Source: UBA1672 sp050633285 (GTDB lineage Bacteria; Pseudomonadota; Alphaproteobacteria; Micavibrionales; Micavibrionaceae). From it: a DNA stretch of 64,000 nucleotides. Within the stretch, counting starts at the first letter, position 1. Each line of letters starts with the position of its first letter. The stretch is taken from NCBI GenBank assembly GCA_050633285.1, contig JBOEGG010000005.1:496001-560000 (forward strand), written 5' to 3'. This document shows, piece after piece, positions 8,329 through 16,019 of this stretch. A model generated the notes under the pieces. It ran no database searches and had not been told where the DNA came from. It saw nothing but the letters and a program-made list of their open reading frames with translations. Made by a program: the position numbers and the translations under genes.

Positions 8329-10809
8329 TTATTCGACAATGCGATCTTCTGAAATAACTTCGAAACATTCAATAACATCGCCATCTTTAATGTCGTCATA
8401 GCTTTCAAATGCCATACCACATTCCTGACCTTCTTTGACGTCTTTTACTTCGTCTTGGAAACGTTTCAGTGTTTTTAGCATTCCCTCATGAATAACAACA
8501 TTATCACGCAATAGACGCACTTTTGAGCCGCGTTTAACGCTACCTTCTGTGATTTCACAACCTGCGACTTTACCAACTTTTGTGATGTTGAAGACCTGTC
8601 TGATTGCGGCTTGACCAATATATTCTTCGCGAATTGTTGGTTCTAGCATACCTGTTAGGATTGCTTTTGCATCATCAATTACATTGTAAATGATGCTGTA
8701 GTAGCGAATATCAACTTGATCGCGTGTTGCCATGTCGCGTGCCTGTGTATTTGCACGAACATTAAACCCGATGATGAGAGCGCCTGATGCATTCGCAAGA
8801 ATTACATCAGATTCTGTAATACCACCAACGCCGGTATGAAGAATTTGTATCTCTATATCTGCGTTATCTTCTTCCATTTTCTTCAATGAGCCTGATATCG
8901 CCTCAATAGAACCATGAACGTCTGCGCGAATAATCACAGGAAGTTTTGTCACTTCCCCAACTTCACGTTGAGCCAGGATCTGTTCCATTGTTGTGCGGCC
9001 TTTCACAGCTTTAGCTGCGTCAGTTTCCTTGATTTTATGCTGACGATATTCTGCAATTTCGCGTGCTTTTGATTCTTCCTCGGTTACGTTGAAGATATCT
9101 CCCGCAGATGGTGTTGTATTTGCACCAAGGATCTCAACCGGTTGACCAGGGAGAGCTTCTTTTACGTTGCGTCCCTTATCATCAATGATCGCGCGAACTT
9201 TACCGTAAACAGGGCCAGCGACGAAGATGTGACCAATACGCAATGTTCCTTTTTGGATAAGAACAGTGGCAACAGAACCGCGACCTGTTTCCATTTTTGA
9301 TTCAACAACAAATCCTTGTGCACGGCGATCAGGGTTGGCTTGTATTTCAAGCATTTCTGCTTGTAATAGAATAGCTTCTTCCAGTTTATCTAGGTTTGTT
9401 CCTTTTTTGGCGGAAACTTCAATACACTGGACATCACCACCCATATCTTCAATGACCAACTCATGTTGAAGTAAGTCTTGTTTTACTTTATTTGGATTGG
9501 CGTCTGGAAGGTCAACTTTGTTAACTGCAACAATGATCGGTACACCAGCAGCTTTTGCGTGATTAATGGCCTCAATAGTTTGTGGCATGATTGAATCATT
9601 TGCTGCGACAACCAATACAACGATATCTGTAACATTTGCACCGCGTGCACGCATTTCAGTAAAGGCTGCGTGTCCCGGTGTATCAAGAAATGTGATTTTA
9701 TCACCGGATGAGAGTTGTACCTGATATGCACCGATATGCTGTGTGATACCACCGGCCTCACCACCAACAACATCTGTTGTACGTAATGCATCAAGTAATG
9801 AAGTTTTACCGTGATCAACGTGGCCCATAACTGTAACAACAGGTGGGCGTGGTTGTAGTGTTTCTACCGGATCTTCAATATCATCAAGGCCAATCTCGAC
9901 ATCGGCATCTGTAACACGTTTTACTTTATGCCCGAATTCAAGAATGATAAGTTCTGCTGTATCCGCGTCAATGCTCTGAGAGCTTGTCGCCATAACACCC
10001 ATTTTCATGAGTGATTTAATGACATCTTTTCCGGCTTCTGCCATACGATTGGACAGTTCCTGAACTGTAATTGTTTCAGGAAGGGTAACTTCACGGATAC
10101 GTTTTTGTGTAGGCTCTTGAAACGGTTGTGCGGCAAGGCGTGCTTTTTCACGGGCACGTTTTTGTGCAGCAAGACTTTGAACGCGGTCGCGGTCATAATC
10201 TTTGTTCAGGGCTTGTGTAATTGTAATACGTCCACCGCGTCTGTTATCAACGGTAGGTTTTTGTTTTGCTGCGGATTTCTTGATTTTATCGCGATAGCTT
10301 TCAGCAGGCGCGGCATCTTTTGAATCTGCAAAGCTTTTTGTGCGCTTTGGTGCTTCTTTTGCAGGTTCAGGCGGTTGAGCCGGTGCGTCAGCAGGGCTAG
10401 GCGCAGAAGTAGTCGGTGCGGCTGCTTGCTCTTTTTTGCGTTGTTTTTCTTCTTCTGCTTTTTGTTTTTCCTCAAGCTGTTTTTTGACAGCAGCTTCTTC
10501 AGCTTCTTTTGCCTTTTTGTCTTCTAATGTCGTGATTTGGCGTTTTGGTAATGCACGTTTTTTATCACTACCGGCAAGTGCTGCTTGTAGTGCTTTCGCA
10601 CGAGCGTCACGTTCATTGTTTGTCAGGGTTTTATCCTGTGCTTGTGAGGCTTTTGGCGCGGCTCTTTTCCTGCGAACTTCAACCGAGACAGAGGCACCAC
10701 CAGCAGAAGAGGAAGAGCGAGATGGAGCTCCACCTTTCAGACTTAGTGTTTTGCCTGAAAGACTTAATGTCTTTGGTGCGCTTGTTTTTTTATCTTTTTT
10801 CTCAGTCAT
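8329..10809 (-). CDS. infB: Translation initiation factor IF-2
   Basis: IF-2 is the GTPase that places initiator tRNA on the 30S subunit. Of 826 residues, about the first 235 form a long charged, Ala/Lys/Glu-rich low-complexity region. An IF2_N domain follows (TVQELSNRMAEAGKDVIKSL), then the G domain with GHVDHGKTS (G1), LDTPGHAAF (G3) and NKVDL (G4), then domains II-IV. Alphaproteobacterial operons often carry a small DUF448 (YlxR) gene between nusA and infB; none is present here. Confidence 0.98.
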   Translation of the reverse strand: MTEKKDKKTSAPKTLSLSGKTLSLKGGAPSRSSSSAGGASVSVEVRRKRAAPKASQAQDKTLTNNERDARAKALQAALAGSDKKRALPKRQITTLEDKKAKEAEEAAVKKQLEEKQKAEEEKQRKKEQAAAPTTSAPSPADAPAQPPEPAKEAPKRTKSFADSKDAAPAESYRDKIKKSAAKQKPTVDNRRGGRITITQALNKDYDRDRVQSLAAQKRAREKARLAAQPFQEPTQKRIREVTLPETITVQELSNRMAEAGKDVIKSLMKMGVMATSSQSIDADTAELIILEFGHKVKRVTDADVEIGLDDIEDPVETLQPRPPVVTVMGHVDHGKTSLLDALRTTDVVGGEAGGITQHIGAYQVQLSSGDKITFLDTPGHAAFTEMRARGANVTDIVVLVVAANDSIMPQTIEAINHAKAAGVPIIVAVNKVDLPDANPNKVKQDLLQHELVIEDMGGDVQCIEVSAKKGTNLDKLEEAILLQAEMLEIQANPDRRAQGFVVESKMETGRGSVATVLIQKGTLRIGHIFVAGPVYGKVRAIIDDKGRNVKEALPGQPVEILGANTTPSAGDIFNVTEEESKAREIAEYRQHKIKETDAAKAVKGRTTMEQILAQREVGEVTKLPVIIRADVHGSIEAISGSLKKMEEDNADIEIQILHTGVGGITESDVILANASGALIIGFNVRANTQARDMATRDQVDIRYYSIIYNVIDDAKAILTGMLEPTIREEYIGQAAIRQVFNITKVGKVAGCEITEGSVKRGSKVRLLRDNVVIHEGMLKTLKRFQDEVKDVKEGQECGMAFESYDDIKDGDVIECFEVISEDRIVE

Positions 10810-10914
10810 GCGATCTGCCTACAAAATTACAGGTTTAGGTATACACCACGATGTTCGTAGTGCAAAAAGTTTGTTGAATATCTTTGAAGATTTTTTTGAG
10901 GTACGAGACAGGGG

Positions 10915-10979
10915 CTTCCCGCCAATGAGCGGGAAGGTGCAAGGATTGTGATTTATAGTTTTGGAATATGTTTCCAAAA
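10915..10979. other. Two perfect hairpins between nusA and infB
   Basis: CTTCCCGC/GCGGGAAG (10915-10936, 6-base loop) and TTTTGGAA/TTCCAAAA (10959-10979, 5-base loop) lie in the 192-base nusA-infB gap. Neither is followed by a T run, so they are more likely processing or stability elements than terminators. Confidence 0.5.
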
Positions 10980-11001
10980 TTCTTCCTTTCCTGCGTTTAC
11001 C

Positions 11002-12621
11002 TTACGCATCGTCTGATGCGCTCTCTTCATTTTTAGCTTCAGCTGTGGCTTCTTCCGCAGCTTTTGCCGCTTCTTCAGCCTCTAAAGCTTGTGCTTCGGC
11101 GGCAACGACACTTGCTTCACCGGCTGCATCTTCTTCTGCAAACCAGTGCTCACGCGCCTTCATGATGATTTCATTTGCTGCTTTTTCAGTGAGTTGACCT
11201 TCACCAAGCATTTCAACAAGTTCATCACCGGCAAGATCAGCAAGGTCATCAAGTGTTTTCACGCCTTGTTCACCCAGTTTCAAAATCTGATCCGGACGTA
11301 AGCCTTCGGCCTCAACAAGATCATCTTTAATGCCAAGTTCATCTTGTTGCTCTTTCAGCTGCGCTTGTTTTTCTGCAATCCAACTTATGGCACGTTGTTG
11401 AAGTTCAGTTGAGATTTCTTCTTCAAAACCCTCAATTGTGTTTAGTTCTTCAATTGGTGTTTCTGCAATTTCTTCTGCGGTTGTGAAACCTTCTGCAACA
11501 AGTAGGTGCGCAATAACATCATCAACATCCAGAGCTTCTATAAATAGAGCTGAACGTGTTTTGAACTCTTCTGCACGGCGTTCGGATTCTTGCTCTTCGG
11601 TAAGAACATCAATATCCCAACCTGCAAGCATAGAAGCTAGGCGAACATTTTGACCACGACGACCGATTGCCAGACTAAGTTGCTCTTCAGGAACAACAAC
11701 ATCCATACGGTTTTTCTCTTCATCCAAAACAACTTTCGTTACTGTGGCTGGTTGAAGGGCACTTACGATAAATGTTCCAAGATCCTCTGACCAAGGAATA
11801 ATATCTACTTTTTCACCGCCAAGCTCATTAACGACGGCTTGAACGCGGCTTCCGCGCATACCAACACAGGCGCCGACAGGATCAATTGAATTGTCGTGTG
11901 AAATAACTGCGATTTTCGCGCGGCTACCTGGGTCACGTGCAACAGCTTTGATCTCAATGATGCCGTCATAAATTTCAGGTACTTCTTGTGTGAAGAGTTT
12001 TGCCATAAATTCAGGGTGGCTACGTGATAGGAAAATTTGTGGGCCACGGTTTTCTTGGCGAACTTCATAAATGATCGCGCGAACACGGTCATTTGTATTT
12101 AATGGTTCGCGTGGAATAGTTTCGTCGCGGCGTAGCAGGCCTTCTGCACGGCCTTGAATATCAATTGTAGCATTTCCGTATTCAACACGTTTTACAACGC
12201 CATTGATGATGTCACCAACTTTATCTTTGAATTCTTCATACTGACGTTCGCGCTCTGCTTCACGTACTTTTTGCATGATAACTTGTTTTGCTGTTTGTGC
12301 AGCAATACGACCAAAGTCCAGAGGAGGGAGTTCATCAATTAAATAATCACCCGCTTCTGAACCGGGTTTGATTCTTGCAGCTTGATCAACAGTCAGTTGT
12401 GAAACTTCGTTTTCGATTTCAACGTCGTTAGCAATAACTTCGCGGTAACGTTTTAGCTCAATAATACCGCTTCTACGGTCAATCTGAGCACGAATGTCAT
12501 GCTCATGACCATATTTGGAACGTCCGGCTTTTTGAATAGCCTCTTCCATTGCAGAGATAACGATCTCGCGGTCAATATTTTTTTCACGTGCGACTGTGTC
12601 GGCGACTTGCAACAATTCCAT
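11002..12621 (-). CDS. nusA: Transcription termination/antitermination factor NusA
   Basis: NusA binds RNA polymerase and modulates pausing, termination and rRNA antitermination. The 539 residues show the N-terminal polymerase-binding domain, an S1 domain (about 133-200), two KH domains (VGMRGSRVQAVVNELGGE; LAIGRRGQNVRLAS), two C-terminal helical repeats (AEGFTTAEEIAET...; QGVKTLDDLADLAGDE) and an acidic Ala/Glu tail of about 45 residues. TAGGAGAA before the ATG is a strong ribosome-binding site. It starts 9 bases after rimP. Confidence 0.97.
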   Translation of the reverse strand: MELLQVADTVAREKNIDREIVISAMEEAIQKAGRSKYGHEHDIRAQIDRRSGIIELKRYREVIANDVEIENEVSQLTVDQAARIKPGSEAGDYLIDELPPLDFGRIAAQTAKQVIMQKVREAERERQYEEFKDKVGDIINGVVKRVEYGNATIDIQGRAEGLLRRDETIPREPLNTNDRVRAIIYEVRQENRGPQIFLSRSHPEFMAKLFTQEVPEIYDGIIEIKAVARDPGSRAKIAVISHDNSIDPVGACVGMRGSRVQAVVNELGGEKVDIIPWSEDLGTFIVSALQPATVTKVVLDEEKNRMDVVVPEEQLSLAIGRRGQNVRLASMLAGWDIDVLTEEQESERRAEEFKTRSALFIEALDVDDVIAHLLVAEGFTTAEEIAETPIEELNTIEGFEEEISTELQQRAISWIAEKQAQLKEQQDELGIKDDLVEAEGLRPDQILKLGEQGVKTLDDLADLAGDELVEMLGEGQLTEKAANEIIMKAREHWFAEEDAAGEASVVAAEAQALEAEEAAKAAEEATAEAKNEESASDDA

Positions 12622-12630
12622 TTTTTTCTC

Positions 12631-13131
12631 CTAATGTGCTGCTGTAGCTTTTATTAACTCATCAGTTAATACCAGTTTGGCTTTTGCCAACGATATATGG
12701 GAAATTTCTACATCTCCCTGATCTTCTGTCGTGACAAGAATTTTATGGTCTTTGATACCTTGTATAACGCCGCGGAATTTCTTTTGTCCGTTATCGTTGG
12801 GAACAAGTGTTTCAATTTTTGCTTCAAATCCTTTAAAGTTTTCGAAGTCTTTTTCGCTTATTAAAAGGCGATCAATACCCGGTGAGCTAACCTCAAGGCG
12901 GTAGGCGCCATTAATTGGGTCTTCTACATCCATAACGGCAGAGATTGCGCGGCTTATCTTGGCAGCATCATCAACCAGTAAGTTACGTGTTGCAGGATCT
13001 TCTGCCATTAGCAGAACCTTGGATGCACCAGATTCACCGGTTATCTTTATACAATGTAGCGCAAAGCCAAGATCTTCGATCACGGGCTGAGCCAATTGTA
13101 TAATTTTTTCCTCTAACGGTGAGTATTGCAT
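12631..13131 (-). CDS. rimP: Ribosome maturation factor RimP
   Basis: RimP assists 30S maturation. The 166 residues show the N-terminal RimP pattern (LEEKIIQLAQPVIEDLGFALHCIKI), the YRLEVSSPGIDRLL motif, and the C-terminal SH3-like part with KKFRGVIQGI. ATG 13131 is preferred; GTG 13143 would add four residues. It is the first gene of rimP-nusA-infB and lies directly downstream of a promoter-terminator pair. Confidence 0.94.
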   Translation of the reverse strand: MQYSPLEEKIIQLAQPVIEDLGFALHCIKITGESGASKVLLMAEDPATRNLLVDDAAKISRAISAVMDVEDPINGAYRLEVSSPGIDRLLISEKDFENFKGFEAKIETLVPNDNGQKKFRGVIQGIKDHKILVTTEDQGDVEISHISLAKAKLVLTDELIKATAAH

Positions 13132-13165
13132 AGTTAAATCCACATATTCGGTTGGCCTTTTGTAT

Positions 13166-13197
13166 TAAAAAAGGCGGGTCTCTTTTTTGAGCCCACC
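13166..13197 (-). terminator. Intrinsic terminator/attenuator ahead of rimP
   Basis: Read leftward, GGTGGGCTC pairs with GAGACCCGCC (one bulged A, one G-U) around six As and is followed by TTTTTT. It lies between the promoter at 13226-13254 and the rimP start at 13131, so transcripts from that promoter must read through it to express rimP-nusA-infB. It also ends the metK-trmB transcript. Confidence 0.85.
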
Positions 13198-13225
13198 GTC
13201 TTAATAAGACCGTATATTTGCGTGT

Positions 13226-13254
13226 GTTATACGCCTTTGTGCTTGGGAATGCAA
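13226..13254 (-). promoter_or_regulatory. Promoter of the rimP-nusA-infB operon
   Basis: On the minus strand TTGCAT (13254-13249) and TATAAC (13231-13226) are separated by exactly 17 bases. Transcription should begin near 13219, giving a leader of about 20 nt before the terminator hairpin. Confidence 0.65.
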
Positions 13255-13262
13255 GATTTAAT

Positions 13263-13991
13263 TTATAGGCGTGTGAAAGTCATATAAACCATTTTTTTTG
13301 CGCCTTTTGCGCCTTTGGTTTCGTATCGTGTGGGTATCCAATTTTCGGGTGGTGTGTGCCAGTCTTTTTTACTGCTTGCCTGCCATTGGAATTCAGGGTG
13401 AGTGGTCGTGTGGGTGCACATCCATTCTGCAAGGTCTTCGACATCGCTTGTCAGGATGAGTGTTCCTCCGGGTTTCAAAGCCTTGGCAAAAATATCTAAA
13501 TTTTTATGATTGATGATGCGGCGTTTATGGTGACGTTTTTTGTGCCATGGATCAGGGTTCAAGATGTAGATTCTATCAAGCGAGTTCTCTTTCAAAGAGC
13601 GCATAAGAATCATCCCGTCATCCATGAGGACACGTATATTATCCTGCGAGGCTTTTTCTATGCTTAAGAGGAAAGCAGACATACCGTTGATAAATGGTTC
13701 AATTGCAAGAAAACCGTTTTGCGGGGCTTGTTCCATTAAGCCTGTAACATGTTCTCCATGGCCAAAGCCAAGCTCTAGCCAATATTCTTTCTTCTCGTCA
13801 TTAAAGAGAGTTTTTGGGCAAAGGCTATGATCTTCGGTTAGTTGATCTGGTTTTATCTCTAATTTTGGTAAGAGTTCATCCATAGATCGGGCACGTGTAG
13901 GGGAGAGTGTGCGCCCTTGTCGGCGACCAAAAAGACCCCGCTTTGATGCGGAGCCTTTATAATCATTTATAGATTTGGTATCAGAAGACAC
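13263..13991 (-). CDS. trmB: tRNA (guanine-N7-)-methyltransferase
   Basis: TrmB makes m7G46 in the tRNA variable loop. The SAM-binding motif LELGFGHGEH and the catalytic-substrate segment NPDPWHKKRHHKRR are clear, and the C-terminal TRYETKGA motif is present. The frame stays open upstream into metK. I place the start at GTG 13991, just past the metK stop, giving 242 residues (normal for the family). ATG 14021 inside metK is an alternative. A single transcript with metK is likely. Confidence 0.92.
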   Translation of the reverse strand: MSSDTKSINDYKGSASKRGLFGRRQGRTLSPTRARSMDELLPKLEIKPDQLTEDHSLCPKTLFNDEKKEYWLELGFGHGEHVTGLMEQAPQNGFLAIEPFINGMSAFLLSIEKASQDNIRVLMDDGMILMRSLKENSLDRIYILNPDPWHKKRHHKRRIINHKNLDIFAKALKPGGTLILTSDVEDLAEWMCTHTTTHPEFQWQASSKKDWHTPPENWIPTRYETKGAKGAKKMVYMTFTRL

Positions 13992-13995
13992 GTGA

Positions 13996-15225
13996 TTAAC
14001 CGATAATTTTTTGCAGTTCATCAACGATGTCAGTTTTCTCCCATGAGAAACCACCATCTTCTGTTGGTGTGCGGCCAAAATGTCCGTAAGCGGCTGTACG
14101 CTCGTAAATTGGCTTGTTCAGTTGTAGGTGTTGACGAATACCTTTTGGTGTTAGGTCAACAATTTTTTGAACAGCATTTACAATAACTGTTTCCGGAGCT
14201 TTACCTGTACCATGTGTGTTTAAGTATACAGAAATTGGCTTAGACACACCGATTGCGTATGAAAGTTGGATTGTACATCCATCAGCATAACCGGCAGCAA
14301 CAATGTTTTTCGCAAGGTAACGCGCAACATATGCAGCAGAGCGGTCAACTTTTGTTGGATCTTTACCAGAGAATGCACCACCACCGTGAGGGGCTGCTCC
14401 ACCATATGTATCAACAATGATTTTACGTCCTGTTAAGCCACAGTCACCAACCGGGCCACCAATAACAAAACGACCTGTTGGGTTAACGTATAGCTCTTCT
14501 TCAGGAACTGTCCAACCTTCTGGCAAAACTTCGTTGATGTATGGGCGAACCATATCTTTTACGTCGTCTTGTGTAAGGCCTTCTGCGTGTTGTGTTGATA
14601 CAACAACAGATTTTACGGCAACAGGTTTGTCATTCTCATATTGTAATGTGACCTGTGATTTTGCATCAGGTTCAAGTTGAGACAGGATACCTTTGTGACG
14701 GTCTTCTGCAAGACGTCGTAGGATTTGGTGTGAGTAGTGTATTGGTGCAGGCATAAGTGCCTCTGTTTCACGGCAAGCATAGCCGAACATGATACCTTGG
14801 TCGCCAGCGCCTTCGTCTGTGTCAACGCCTGTACCTTCATCAACACCTTGTGCAATATCTACAGATTGTGCGTGTAGTTTTACATCGATATTCGCTGTTT
14901 TATAGCTAAAGCCTTCTTGATCGTAACCAATGTTTTTGATTGCTTCGCGTGCAGCTTCTTCAATTTTTTCTTTTGTTACGCTTTCCGGTCCGCGTGTCTC
15001 ACCGGCAATTACGACAGTATCTGTTGTTACCAATGTTTCACAGGCAACACGTGATTGTGGATCTGCTTTTAAATAAAGGTCAAGAACGGCATCTGATATG
15101 CGGTCACAGACTTTATCCGGGTGGCCTTCTGAAACTGATTCACTTGTAAAAATATAATCCTTCAAACCTGCTTGGCTTGCTTGGTCTTCTTTGACATTTT
15201 GCATGACTTGTCCTGAATATGGCAT
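13996..15225 (-). CDS. metK: S-adenosylmethionine synthetase
   Basis: MetK makes S-adenosylmethionine from ATP and methionine. The signatures are SVSEGHPDKVCD (N-terminal), GAGDQGIMFGYA (ATP loop) and GGGAFSGKDPTKVDRSAAY. Length is 409 aa. The ATG at 15225 follows AAGAGG at 9-base spacing; an internal ATG at 15204 preceded by AGGA is also possible. The leader just upstream can fold into a pseudoknot covering this ribosome-binding site. It lies in the conserved position between the XRE regulator and trmB. Confidence 0.97.
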   Translation of the reverse strand: MPYSGQVMQNVKEDQASQAGLKDYIFTSESVSEGHPDKVCDRISDAVLDLYLKADPQSRVACETLVTTDTVVIAGETRGPESVTKEKIEEAAREAIKNIGYDQEGFSYKTANIDVKLHAQSVDIAQGVDEGTGVDTDEGAGDQGIMFGYACRETEALMPAPIHYSHQILRRLAEDRHKGILSQLEPDAKSQVTLQYENDKPVAVKSVVVSTQHAEGLTQDDVKDMVRPYINEVLPEGWTVPEEELYVNPTGRFVIGGPVGDCGLTGRKIIVDTYGGAAPHGGGAFSGKDPTKVDRSAAYVARYLAKNIVAAGYADGCTIQLSYAIGVSKPISVYLNTHGTGKAPETVIVNAVQKIVDLTPKGIRQHLQLNKPIYERTAAYGHFGRTPTEDGGFSWEKTDIVDELQKIIG

Positions 15226-15234
15226 TTTTATTCG

Positions 15235-15271
15235 CCTCTTTTGGGTTAAACATAGTTTAGAAGATGAACCC
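15235..15271 (-). promoter_or_regulatory. Possible pseudoknot over the metK ribosome-binding site
   Basis: In the metK leader (minus strand) GGGUU (15271-15267) pairs with AACCC (15247-15243), and AAAC/GUUU forms an inner helix. The unpaired CUUCU (15263-15259) is complementary to AGAGG (15239-15235), the metK Shine-Dalgarno. Small SAM-sensing riboswitches of Alphaproteobacteria hide the Shine-Dalgarno in a similar pseudoknot, but I see no full match to a named SAM riboswitch consensus. Confidence 0.35.
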
Positions 15272-15276
15272 TAAAG

Positions 15277-15302
15277 CAAAAAAAAGGCTTTGTTCAAGCC
15301 TT
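15277..15302 (-). terminator. Intrinsic terminator of the XRE regulator gene
   Basis: AAGGCTT and AAGCCTT form a 7-bp stem around a 5-base loop, followed leftward by eight or nine Ts. It lies 20 bases past the regulator stop and just upstream of the metK leader, so metK probably initiates from its own promoter or by read-through. Confidence 0.85.
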
Positions 15303-15321
15303 AATCTCGTTTTTATGTATG

Positions 15322-15780
15322 TTAAGCAATATTTTTTACCATTGATTTAACAAATTTCAGGATGTCTTTGCGCATTTTAGGGTCTTGCACTGAATAATAA
15401 ATGCGGACAAGGTCCAACGTTTCTTTACGTGCCATAAGATCTTCGGGCATGCTTTTTATTTTAGCTGAGGTTGAACCGAACTCTTCTTGGTCATTGTCAG
15501 CCATTCCATAAGCACTTTTTGAAGATGTCGCGGATTCGATACCTTCGTAGAAATAGTCTATTGATACTTCAAGAATTCGACTAAAACTGAATAGGCGACT
15601 TGCACTTATTCTGTTTGTTCCGCGTTCATACTTTTGGATCTGTTGGAATGTAACACCTACAGATTCTGCCAGTTTTTCCTGACTTAATCCCACGAGTGTG
15701 CGCCTGTTTCTCAGCTGCCTACCAACATGTTTGTCGATAGTATCCGGAGTACCTTTTGTTTTTCTTTTTACTTCTGCCAT
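15322..15780 (-). CDS. XRE-family regulator (metK-linked)
   Basis: A 152-residue regulator with an N-terminal Cro/CI-type helix-turn-helix (about residues 20-75; LSQEKLAESVGVTFQQIQKYERGTNRIS), a central acidic linker and a C-terminal helical segment (LDLVRIYYSVQDPKMRKDILKFVKSMV). This regulator upstream of metK is widespread in Alphaproteobacteria; its target is not evident here. A strong relative lies inside the prophage (35131-35526), identical at about 62 of 78 residues in the DNA-binding part. An AGTACT inverted repeat lies upstream and may be its operator. Confidence 0.93.
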   Translation of the reverse strand: MAEVKRKTKGTPDTIDKHVGRQLRNRRTLVGLSQEKLAESVGVTFQQIQKYERGTNRISASRLFSFSRILEVSIDYFYEGIESATSSKSAYGMADNDQEEFGSTSAKIKSMPEDLMARKETLDLVRIYYSVQDPKMRKDILKFVKSMVKNIA

Positions 15781-15847
15781 AGCGATATTTGCAACTCTTT
15801 ATTAATAGTTAGTAACTTACGGTGTTTCTCTACATCCGTATGTATCT

Positions 15848-15864
15848 AGTACTACACGAGTACT
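15848..15864. promoter_or_regulatory. Candidate operator upstream of the XRE regulator
   Basis: AGTACT-ACACG-AGTACT lies 68 bases upstream of the regulator ATG, downstream of TTGCAT on the minus strand. An inverted repeat overlapping a likely promoter suggests autoregulation. The rest of the 239-base lnt-regulator gap shows no gene. Confidence 0.35.
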
Positions 15865-16019
15865 GAGGTATGCAACTGATCTTTGGTATAAGGTGGGTTA
15901 TTGCCCTCAATCATCATTTGCGTTTTCTGTATTGAGTGCCCAAAAAAATAGTGTGTTTACTGTAATCATTTGTGTAATGGAGGCATCAACACTAGAAGTT
16001 CTGTATAATTACTTTGATA

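Noticed and set aside
10105..10323. Cys/Phe-rich frames opposite infB and nusA
   Set aside because: All lie inside conserved genes on the other strand.
10436..10951. 171-codon rightward frame opposite the infB N-terminus
   Set aside because: Ser/Ala/Phe/Leu-rich reversal of the Glu/Ala/Lys-rich IF-2 linker; no initiation signal.
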